NCBI GenBank assembly: GCA_033875255.1
Contig: JAWZSN010000029.1
Span: 1 to 63,683 of the forward strand
DNA from: Marinimicrococcus sp033875255
Lineage (GTDB): Bacteria; Pseudomonadota; Alphaproteobacteria; Geminicoccales; Geminicoccaceae
Reading direction: 5' to 3'
Length of the DNA stretch: 63,683 nucleotides
Under the pieces are notes generated by a model. That model was not told the DNA's origin. It saw only the letters and a list, made by a program, of their open reading frames with translations, and did no database searches. The position numbers and the translations under genes were made by a program. Within the stretch, counting starts at the first letter, position 1. Every line of letters begins with the position of its first letter. Of the stretch, positions 33,489 through 41,088 are shown in pieces.

Positions 33489-34492
33489 CAGTGATAGCCC
33501 TGGTCTTCGGTGACCTTGCCGCGGAACACCCAATAGGACCAGGCGGTATAGCCCAGGATCAGCGGCAGCAGGACGACGGTGCCGACAAGCATGAAGCTCT
33601 GGCTTTCGGGCGGCGCCGCGGCCTGCCAGATGGTCGTCTCGACCGGGATGATGTGAGGCCACAGGCTGATGCCCAGACCCGCATAGGACAGCAGGAAGAG
33701 CCCTAGCGTCAGGAGGAATGGCGCCCGCTCGCTGCGCTCGTCGATGCTGCGCCACAGCGCCACGGTCATGACGAGGACCAGCAGGGGCACCGGCGAGAGC
33801 CAGAGGATGTTGGGGAAGGAGAACCAGCGCTCGGCGATGCCGGGATGCAGGAACGGCGTCCACAGCGAGACGATGCCGACCGAGACCAGCACCGCCAGAA
33901 GCAGTGGCCGCATGAGGCCGAATGCCCAGACCTGCAGCGGTCCGGTGCTCTTGAGGATCAGCCAGCCGGCGCCGAGCATGGCGTAGCCGGCCACCAGGGC
34001 GAGGCCGGTGAGCAGGCTGAAGGGGGTCAGCCAGTCGAAGCTGCCGCCGGCGAAGGCGCCGTTCTCCACATCGACCCCTTGCACGAACGCACCCAGCACC
34101 ACGCCTTGGAAGAAGGTCGCGACGACCGAGCCCCAGGTGAAGGCGCGGTTCCACCAGTGCCGGTTGCGCCGGGTCTTCCAGCGGAACTCGAAGGCGACGC
34201 CGCGGAAGATCAGCGCCAGCAGCATCAGGATGAGCGGCAGGTAGAAGGCCGAGAGCAGTACCGCATAGGCCATCGGGAAAGCGCCCAGCATGGCAGCCCC
34301 GCCCAGCACCAGCCAGGTCTCGTTGCCGTCCCATACCGGCGCCACAGTATTCATCATCACGTCGCGGTGGCCCTCGCTGGCGGCGAAGGGAAAGAGGATC
34401 CCCAAGCCCAGATCGAAGCCGTCCATGACGACATACATGATCACGCCGAAGGCGATGATGGCCGCCCAGACGAGCGAGAGATCGATGCTCAT
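33488..34492 (-). CDS. cydB: Cytochrome bd-type quinol oxidase subunit II
   Basis: 334 residues with eight to nine helices. Family elements: IMYVVMDGFDLGLGILFPF, the WDGNETWLVLGGAA motif, FEFRWKTRRNRHWW and FWVFRGKV-like end (SYWVFRGKVTED). It overlaps cydA by four bases. Together with CydA it forms the membrane oxidase that passes electrons from quinol to O2. Confidence 0.95.
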   Translation of the reverse strand: MSIDLSLVWAAIIAFGVIMYVVMDGFDLGLGILFPFAASEGHRDVMMNTVAPVWDGNETWLVLGGAAMLGAFPMAYAVLLSAFYLPLILMLLALIFRGVAFEFRWKTRRNRHWWNRAFTWGSVVATFFQGVVLGAFVQGVDVENGAFAGGSFDWLTPFSLLTGLALVAGYAMLGAGWLILKSTGPLQVWAFGLMRPLLLAVLVSVGIVSLWTPFLHPGIAERWFSFPNILWLSPVPLLVLVMTVALWRSIDERSERAPFLLTLGLFLLSYAGLGISLWPHIIPVETTIWQAAAPPESQSFMLVGTVVLLPLILGYTAWSYWVFRGKVTEDQGYH

Positions 34493-35886
34493 GGCCGCAC
34501 CTCCCCGAGATCGCTGCCGGTCGCCGCCGAGATCGGGCGGGCCGGGGTTCCCTCCTCGGGCGCCTCCTCCGCCTCGCTCACTGGCCGGCGCAACAGCCGC
34601 AGCAGATAGACGGTGCCGACGCCGAAGACGAGGCAATAGACCAGCACGAACATGGCAAGCGACGAGGCCACCGCCATGCCGGGTACCGGCGACAGCCCGT
34701 CGGCGGTCCGAAAGAGCCCGTAGACGAGCCAGGGCTGGCGGCCGACCTCGGTGGTGATCCACCCGCACAGCACCGCGACGAACCCGCTCGGCCCCATCAG
34801 CAGCGCCACCCGGTGGAAGCGCGGGGACGAATAAAGCTCCTCGCGCCAGCGCAGCCACAGGCTGCCGAGGCCCAGCGCCGCCATCGCGAGGCCGATGCCC
34901 ACCATGACCCGGAAGGTCCAGAAGATGAGCGGCGCATTGGGGCGCTCCTCGGCCGGGAAGTCGGCCAGGCCCTTGACCTCGCCGTCGAGATCGTGGGTCA
35001 GGATGAGGCTGCCGAGCCTGGGGATCTCGAGAGCCCAGCGGGTTTCCAGCGCCTCCATGTCGGGCATGCCGAAGAGGATCAGCGGCGCCCCTTTCTGCGT
35101 CTCGAAATGGCCTTCCATGGCGGCGATCTTGGCCGGTTGGTGCTCCAGCGTGTTGAGACCGTGAAAGTCGCCCGCCACGATCTGCACCGGCGCCACGAGG
35201 GCTGCCATCCACATGGCCATCGAGAACATCCGACGGACGGCAGGGTGGCGCCGGCCCCGCAGAAGGTGCCAGGCGCCGGTGGCGCCGACCACCAGGGCGG
35301 TCGTCAGATAGGCGGCCAGCACCATATGCACGAGGCGGTAGGGGAAGGACGGGTTGAAGATCACCTCGAACCAGTCGAGCGGCCGGAACATCCCGTCCTC
35401 CAGCACATGGCCGGCGGGAGTGTGCATCCAGCTGTTGGCCGAGAGGATCCAGAAGCTCGAGATCAGCGTGCCGACCGCCACCATCAAGGTGGCGAAGAAG
35501 TGCAGCCCGCGCCCGACCCGGTTCCAGCCGAACAGCATGATCCCGAGAAAGCCCGCCTCGAGGAAGAAGGCGGTTATGACCTCGTAGGCCAGGAGCGGGC
35601 CCATGATCGGCCCGGCGCTCTCGGAAAAGGCGCTCCAGTTGGTGCCGAACTGGTAGCTCAGCACGATTCCCGAGACCACGCCCATCGCGAACGATACGGC
35701 GAAAGGCTTGACCCAATAGAAGAAGAGCGTGCGGTACTCGTCCTTGCGCGTCCACAGGAAGAGGCCTTCGAGCACCGCGAGATAACTGGCGAGGCCGATC
35801 GTGAAGGCGGGGAAGAGTATGTGGAAAGAGATCGTGAAGGCGAACTGAATGCGCGCCAGAATGAGGGGGTCGAGCTGTTCCAGCAC
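34489..35886 (-). CDS. cydA: Cytochrome bd-type quinol oxidase subunit I, short Q-loop (CIO-type)
   Basis: 465 residues. Heme-ligand and quinol elements: ARIQFAFTISFHILFPAFTIG (His near 21), SFAMGVVSGIVLSYQFGTNW, AGFLGIMLFGWNRVG and CGWITTEVGRQPWLVYGL. The quinol-binding loop around residues 255-315 is short, as in cyanide-insensitive (CioA) oxidases. Promoter elements presumably lie in the 372-bp gap upstream (35887-36258), in which I found no gene. Expression under low oxygen is usual for the family, not shown here. Confidence 0.95.
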   Translation of the reverse strand: MLEQLDPLILARIQFAFTISFHILFPAFTIGLASYLAVLEGLFLWTRKDEYRTLFFYWVKPFAVSFAMGVVSGIVLSYQFGTNWSAFSESAGPIMGPLLAYEVITAFFLEAGFLGIMLFGWNRVGRGLHFFATLMVAVGTLISSFWILSANSWMHTPAGHVLEDGMFRPLDWFEVIFNPSFPYRLVHMVLAAYLTTALVVGATGAWHLLRGRRHPAVRRMFSMAMWMAALVAPVQIVAGDFHGLNTLEHQPAKIAAMEGHFETQKGAPLILFGMPDMEALETRWALEIPRLGSLILTHDLDGEVKGLADFPAEERPNAPLIFWTFRVMVGIGLAMAALGLGSLWLRWREELYSSPRFHRVALLMGPSGFVAVLCGWITTEVGRQPWLVYGLFRTADGLSPVPGMAVASSLAMFVLVYCLVFGVGTVYLLRLLRRPVSEAEEAPEEGTPARPISAATGSDLGEVRP

Positions 35887-36258
35887 CGGCGGCTACTCCC
35901 TTGCCTCGCGCGGCGCCGCACCGGGAAGAGGCAGGCGTCGCAGGCGAGAACCTAGGACTTTTGCTCCGGCAGGCCCATAGAATCGGAGAATCTGTCGCAT
36001 CGGCTCGCGCGGCTGCCCTCCTGCCGCAATGCCGGCGTGGCACGCTGCGACAGGTGCCAGCCCGGCTTTGGCTCCGGCTTGCGGTGCCATGTAGGGCGGG
36101 CCCAGGATGACGGCAGTGCTCGGCAGCTCCCCCGCTTGGCTCCGAACTCGCGGTAGCCCTCGTGGCGCTGGGTGCACGCCTGCGGCCGTTCGACAGCGAG
36201 ACCGGGCGGAGCCTGCCGATCCTGCCCGAGCAACGTCTCTAGCGTCGCCAGCCCCCTT
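35887..36258. other. Intergenic region upstream of cydA
   Basis: 372 bases with no supportable gene. It should contain the cydAB promoter, reading to the left. I did not find a clear FNR- or ArcA-type box or a terminator for the TRAP gene at its right side. Confidence 0.4.
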
Positions 36259-37368
36259 TCAGCGCTCGCGCGGCCAGTAGTGGTCGGCGGCGAGGCTGTA
36301 GGGGGCGGTGCCGAAGCGCTTGGCCGGCACGACCACGCGCGCATAGGCCCGCTTGGACTCGAGGACCTCCTTGAAGAACGGGTCGGCCGCCGCCTCGCGC
36401 TCGGCGAGCTCGTCCCAGGTGCGCAGAATCTCGAGCAGGAACTCGTCTGGCGTGCGCACCACGATCACCCCGTCCTCCTCCACCATCCTGTCGAGTGCTT
36501 CGGCATTCAGCTTTTGGGCTCGCACCCACCAACGCAGGAAGGTCTCCATCGACGCCGACTGCACGATCTCCCGCAGATCGGGTGCAAGCCCGTCCCAGAC
36601 AGCCTCGTTGACCAGCAGCTCGCCCACCGACACGCTCTCGTGCACGCCGGGGGTGTAGTAGTATTTCCAGATATCCTGGAAGCCGAGCCGCAGGTCGTCG
36701 GCGCCGCCGGACCACTCGCCGCACTCGATGATACCGCGCTCGGCCGCCGAGGCGATGTCACCGCCAGGCAGAGCCATCACGCTCATGCCCATCTCGGAGA
36801 AGATCTGGGCGGCGATGCCGGTCTCCCGGCAGCGCATGTTCTTGAGGTCGTCGAGGCTGCGGACAGGCCGCTCGAACCAGCCGAACGCCTGGGGGCCGGC
36901 CGGCAGGATCGGCAGCGGCACCACCGGGATGCCCAGCACCTCGCTGTAGTAGCGTCGGTAGAGCTCGATTCCGCCTCCATCGAACAGCCAGCCCAGATGG
37001 TCGAGATGGTCCATCCCGAACGGTCCGCCGGGGCCGCCGGTGAACAGCACGCCGGCCTTGTGGCGGCTCTGCCAGTAGCCGGCCCAGGTGTGGCCGCCGT
37101 CAAGGCGGCCGTCGCCGACCGCCTCCAGCACGTCGAACGAGCCCACGACGCTGTTGACCGGCAGCGTCTCGATCATGAGACGTCCGCCGGAGAGCTTGTC
37201 GACCCGCTCGGCAAAGTACAGGAAATTCTCGTAGACGGTGAGCGTGGTGGGCCAGGAGGCCTGCATGCGAAGGGTGACGGGGCTCTCGGCTGCCAGCGCG
37301 TGGCCGGCAGGACCAGCTGCGAGCAGGCCCAGCAGCAGGCCTGTCGTCATCCAGGGCCTTGCGGGCAT
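36259..37368 (-). CDS. TRAP transporter substrate-binding protein, DctP family (second orphan)
   Basis: 369 residues. A Sec signal peptide (MPARPWMTTGLLLGLLAAG... ALA, about 27 residues) is followed by VTLRMQASWPTTLTVYENF, VDKLSGGRLMIETLPVNSVVG, DLKNMRCRETGIAAQIFSEMG near 185 (with the Arg that grips a carboxylate in DctP proteins) and the ECGEWSGGADDLRLGFQDIWKYYY segment. A GGAGC lies upstream of the ATG. As with the protein at 11380, there are no membrane subunits beside it. Confidence 0.88.
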   Translation of the reverse strand: MPARPWMTTGLLLGLLAAGPAGHALAAESPVTLRMQASWPTTLTVYENFLYFAERVDKLSGGRLMIETLPVNSVVGSFDVLEAVGDGRLDGGHTWAGYWQSRHKAGVLFTGGPGGPFGMDHLDHLGWLFDGGGIELYRRYYSEVLGIPVVPLPILPAGPQAFGWFERPVRSLDDLKNMRCRETGIAAQIFSEMGMSVMALPGGDIASAAERGIIECGEWSGGADDLRLGFQDIWKYYYTPGVHESVSVGELLVNEAVWDGLAPDLREIVQSASMETFLRWWVRAQKLNAEALDRMVEEDGVIVVRTPDEFLLEILRTWDELAEREAAADPFFKEVLESKRAYARVVVPAKRFGTAPYSLAADHYWPRER

Positions 37369-37623
37369 GGCGTGCTCCGTTCCGGCTCGACACGGGCAGG
37401 TGCACCCGAACCGGAAAGACTATGCATTGGCAAGTGGTGGGTCAATCCGCGCGGGAGCAGCAAAATCCCGTGCGAGGCGTCCATTGATCAGAGTCTTTCG
37501 GGCCTGACGGCGATCTGCTAGGTCGACGCGAAGACAGGCTTCATATGACAGGACCGTTGTAAGGCCGATGCTGGCATCTCACGCCTATGGCGGGCATTAT
37601 CTCTGCATCCAGCTGACGTCGCC

Positions 37624-38296
37624 GTGAGCCCCAGAAGTACCGTGGCGGGAGCATTCCTGCTGGTCGCCCTCGCCGTGCAGCCGGCCGGTGCCGCGCCCAG
37701 GGTTCTGCCCCTCGACGAGGCAGTGCACGATCCCGATCTCATGGCCTTCCGGCTGCTGCTGCAGGAAGCGGTCGAGGCGCGCGACCTGGACTTCGTGCTG
37801 GCGCAGCTCGACCCCGCGATCATCACCGGCCATGACGGCCGGCACGGGATCGACGACTTCCGCTGCCAGTGGCGGGTCGAGGAAGCAGCGCCGGAGCTGT
37901 GGCCTGTGCTGGGCCGGCTGCTTGGCCTCGGGCGGGCTCTTCGAACACAGCCCCACCGCCTATGACGGCACGACGGGCTGCGGCCCGCACTTCGCCGCCC
38001 CCTGGTGGCGTGTTGCCTGGCCGGTCGACCACGAGGCCGAGCATTACGGGGTGGCGCTCGGCAGCATCGTGCCGGTCCATGATCATGTCGGCCCGGATGC
38101 GCCGGTGATCGGCCATCTCTCCTGGGACATCGTCCGGGTCGGCGAGGAGAACGAGGAATGGATCGCGGTGCAGCTCGGGGACGGCCGGGTGGGCGTGGTG
38201 GCGAAGCGCCTCGTGCGGCGGCCGCTGGGCTGGCAGATGGTGCTGCAGCGCTGCGACGGGCGCTGGCGGATCGCTGCCCTGCTGGGCAGCGAATGA
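37624..38296 (+). pseudogene. Frameshifted secreted SH3-like protein (first of a tandem pair)
   Basis: The first frame starts at a GTG (37624), has a signal peptide (MSPRSTVAGAFLLVALAVQP... AGA) and continues to about 37925, where the sequence shifts. Aligning with the intact neighbour shows that WPVLGRLL should run straight into ASGGLFEHSPTAYDG, which is found in the next frame; one extra G in CTTGGCC near 37921-37926 explains it. The second frame then runs to 38296. The two parts together equal the length and domain order of the gene at 38293. It could be a true pseudogene, programmed frameshift or sequencing error. Confidence 0.75.
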
Positions 38297-38988
38297 GCAT
38301 GGCCACTCCCTCGCCCTTTCGCCCGTTGACCGCACTTCTGTTGGCTGCGGCGATGACGCTGGCGGCAGCACCGCAGAGCCTTGCCGGACCGAAGGTGCCG
38401 CCGGTCGACGAGGGCGTGCACGATCCCTCGCTGCTCGCCTTCCGCCTCGAGATGCAGGAGGCGGTGACGGCGCGCGACCTCGGGGCGGTGCTGGCCCGGG
38501 TGAGCCCGGAGATCCTCAACAGCTTCGGCGGCAGTGGCGGGATCGAAGAGTTCCGCGAGGCGTGGCGTGTCGAGGAGGGTGCGCCCGCGCTGTGGCCCGT
38601 GCTGGCCTCGATGCTGGCCGGGGGCGGGATGATCCTGCGCCATCCCGAGGGGAACACCGGCCGGATCGGCTGCGGCCCGAGCTTTCTGGGCCCGTGGTGG
38701 TACGCTGCCTGGCCGAAGCGGATCGAGCCCTACGCCCGCGCTTTGGCCATCGGTCCCGACGTTCCGGTACAGGAGCGGCCGGATGCCGACGGACCGCCGG
38801 TCGCCTCGCTATCGTGGGAGATCGTCGAGAGCGGCGAGCCGCAGGACGGCTGGCTGCCGGTGACGCTCGAGGATGGGCGCGGCGGCTGGGTGCGGGAGGA
38901 GGAGATGCGCTCGGCGCAGGGCTGGCACATCATGCTGGAGCGGTGCGACGGCCAGTGGTGGATCGAGGCCCTCGTGCGCGGTGACTGA
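38293..38988 (+). CDS. Secreted protein with C-terminal SH3-like domain
   Basis: 231 residues. A signal peptide (about 34 residues, ending SLAG) precedes a helical domain (VDEGVHDPSLLAFRLEMQEA, then VTARDLGAVLARVSPEILNSF) and a bacterial SH3-like domain (PVQERPDADGPPVASLSWEIV, then GWLPVTLEDGRGGWVREEEM). SH3-like domains often bind peptidoglycan or metals in the periplasm. The closing WHIMLERCDGQWWIEALV carries a Cys that pairs with the Cys in RIGCGPSF as a possible disulfide. The ATG overlaps the stop of the upstream paralog (ATGA). Confidence 0.78.
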   Translation: MSMATPSPFRPLTALLLAAAMTLAAAPQSLAGPKVPPVDEGVHDPSLLAFRLEMQEAVTARDLGAVLARVSPEILNSFGGSGGIEEFREAWRVEEGAPALWPVLASMLAGGGMILRHPEGNTGRIGCGPSFLGPWWYAAWPKRIEPYARALAIGPDVPVQERPDADGPPVASLSWEIVESGEPQDGWLPVTLEDGRGGWVREEEMRSAQGWHIMLERCDGQWWIEALVRGD

Positions 38989-39206
38989 CGGCAGCGCCTC
39001 TTGCCGCGCGGGGGCCGCCCGCCTGTCGGCCCGAGCTCCCTTCTCCCGAAATCGCTCCTGACGATCCAGAGACGACCTGCTGTCACGAGCCAGTCTTTGC
39101 GCTCACTCCGGTGACGGACGTCGCCTGCGCGCCAAAAGCAGCGTCAAGCCCAGGCACGCGTTGCAGATGCGCCCGGCCGGACACACGAAGCGGCACCCGG
39201 ACAAGC

Positions 39207-39232
39207 CGAGGGCGCCCCGAAGGGCGCCCTCG
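39207..39232 (-). terminator. Hairpin with UUCG-type loop after ilvD
   Basis: A perfect 11-bp stem (CGAGGGCGCCC and its complement) is closed by TTCG on the minus strand, 26 bases past the ilvD stop. It has a very stable tetraloop but no T-tract. Confidence 0.55.
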
Positions 39233-39257
39233 TGCTACGGACGGAGAGGCTGGCGGC

Positions 39258-40982
39258 TCACAGATCCGCGTAGGAGGTCACCTCGGCAGCACCCCCCGGA
39301 TGGGTGACGGCCCCCTTCTCGGCCGAGCCCACGGTCTGCGCGTACTTCCACAGCACGCCCGACTTGTAGTCGTTGTCGGCCGGCTTGAAGGCCTTGCGCC
39401 GCGCCTCGAGTTCCTCGGCCGGCAGCTCCACGTCGAGCGTGCCCTTCTCGGCGTCGATGACGATGATGTCACCGTCCCGGATCAGGCCGATCGGGCCGCC
39501 GACGGCAGCCTCGGGCCCGACATGGCCGATGCAGAAGCCGCGGGTGGCGCCCGAGAACCGGCCATCGGTGATCAGCGCCACCTTGTCGCCCATGCCCTGG
39601 CCGTAGATCGCCGAGGTGGTGCTCAGCATCTCGCGCATGCCGGGACCGCCCTTGGGACCCTCGTAGCGGATGACGATGACCTCGCCTTCCTTGTAGTTGC
39701 GGTCCTGGACGGCGCGCATCGCGTCTTCCTCGCAGTCGAAGCACCGTGCCGGACCGCGGAACTTCAGGCTGGCGAGGCCGGCCACCTTCACCATCGCACC
39801 CTCGGGTGCCAGGCTGCCCTTGAGGCCCACCACGCCGCCCCAGCTGGTGATCGGCTTGCTGGTCGGGTGGATGATCTCCTGGCCCTCGGGGATGGTGACG
39901 CCCTCGAGGTTCTCGGCGATGGTCTTGCCCGTGACGGTGATGCAGTCGCCGTGCAGGTAGCCGCCGTCGAGCAGCGCCTTCATGAGCACCGGCACGCCGC
40001 CGATGTCGCCCAGGTCCTTCATCACGAACCGGCCGGCCGGCTTGAGGTCGGCGATGTAGGGCGTCTCGCGAAAGATCTTCGCCACGTCGTGCAGGTCGAA
40101 CTCGATGCCGCACTCGTGGGCGATGGCCGGCAGATGCAGCGCGCCGTTGGTCGAGCCGCCCGAGGCCGCCACCACGCGGGCGGCGTTCTCGAGGCTCTGG
40201 CGGGTGACGATGTCGCGCGGACGGATGCCCTTGGCGAGCAGCGCCATCACCGTCTCGCCCGACTCCTCCGCCCACTTGTCGCGGGCCTCGTAGGGGGCCG
40301 GGGTGCCGGCCGAGCCGGGCAGCGCCAGGCCGATCGCCTCGGAGACGCAGGCCATGGTGTTGGCGGTGAACTGGCCGCCGCAGGAACCGGCCGAGGGGCA
40401 GGCGACGCGCTCGAGCTCCTCGAGCTCCTCGTCGCTCATCTCGCCCACGGCATGCTTGCCGACCGCCTCGAACACGTCCTGGACGGTGACGTCCCTGCCC
40501 TTGTAGCGACCGGGCAGGATCGAGCCGCCATACATGAAGACGGAGGGAACGTTGAGGCGCACCATCGCCATCATCACGCCCGGCAGCGACTTGTCGCAGC
40601 CGGCCAGGCCCACCATCGCGTCATAGCCGTGGCCGCGGACCGTGAGCTCGATGGAGTCGGCGATCACCTCGCGGCTCACCAGCGAGCTCTTCATGCCCTG
40701 GTGACCCATGGCGATGCCGTCGGTCACGGTGATCGTGGTGAACTCGCGCGGCGTGCCACCGGCCTTGGCAACGCCCCGCTTGGCCGCCTGCGCCTGGCGG
40801 CCAAGCGCGATGTTGCAGGGGGCGGCCTCGTTCCAGGTGGTGACGACGCCGACGAAGGGCCGGGCAATGTCGTCCTTGGAAAGACCCATCGCATAATAGT
40901 AGGAGCGATGCGGCGCTCGCTCGGGGCCGACCGTCGAATGCCGGCTCGGCAGCCTGGACTTGTCGAAAATGGTGATGGCCAT
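39258..40982 (-). CDS. ilvD: Dihydroxy-acid dehydratase
   Basis: 574 residues. It dehydrates 2,3-dihydroxy-isovalerate and -methylvalerate in branched-chain amino acid synthesis, using an iron-sulfur cluster. Cluster and active-site motifs: VGLAGCDKSLPGVMMAM near 120, CPSAGSCGGQFTANTMA near 190, and DGRFSGATRGFCIGHVGPEA near 480. The ATG at 40982 (MAITIFDKSRLPSRHS) follows an AGGACC; 18 upstream codons in frame do not look coding. Confidence 0.95.
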   Translation of the reverse strand: MAITIFDKSRLPSRHSTVGPERAPHRSYYYAMGLSKDDIARPFVGVVTTWNEAAPCNIALGRQAQAAKRGVAKAGGTPREFTTITVTDGIAMGHQGMKSSLVSREVIADSIELTVRGHGYDAMVGLAGCDKSLPGVMMAMVRLNVPSVFMYGGSILPGRYKGRDVTVQDVFEAVGKHAVGEMSDEELEELERVACPSAGSCGGQFTANTMACVSEAIGLALPGSAGTPAPYEARDKWAEESGETVMALLAKGIRPRDIVTRQSLENAARVVAASGGSTNGALHLPAIAHECGIEFDLHDVAKIFRETPYIADLKPAGRFVMKDLGDIGGVPVLMKALLDGGYLHGDCITVTGKTIAENLEGVTIPEGQEIIHPTSKPITSWGGVVGLKGSLAPEGAMVKVAGLASLKFRGPARCFDCEEDAMRAVQDRNYKEGEVIVIRYEGPKGGPGMREMLSTTSAIYGQGMGDKVALITDGRFSGATRGFCIGHVGPEAAVGGPIGLIRDGDIIVIDAEKGTLDVELPAEELEARRKAFKPADNDYKSGVLWKYAQTVGSAEKGAVTHPGGAAEVTSYADL

Positions 40983-41088
40983 GGACGGTCCTCTCCCTCC
41001 CGCACAAAGAGCGGAGCGGACCATACCGAGGCGCAACCCGGATGCCTAGAGCTTCGGCACAAGCCCGCCCCGCGCCCGGCGCAGGCGC

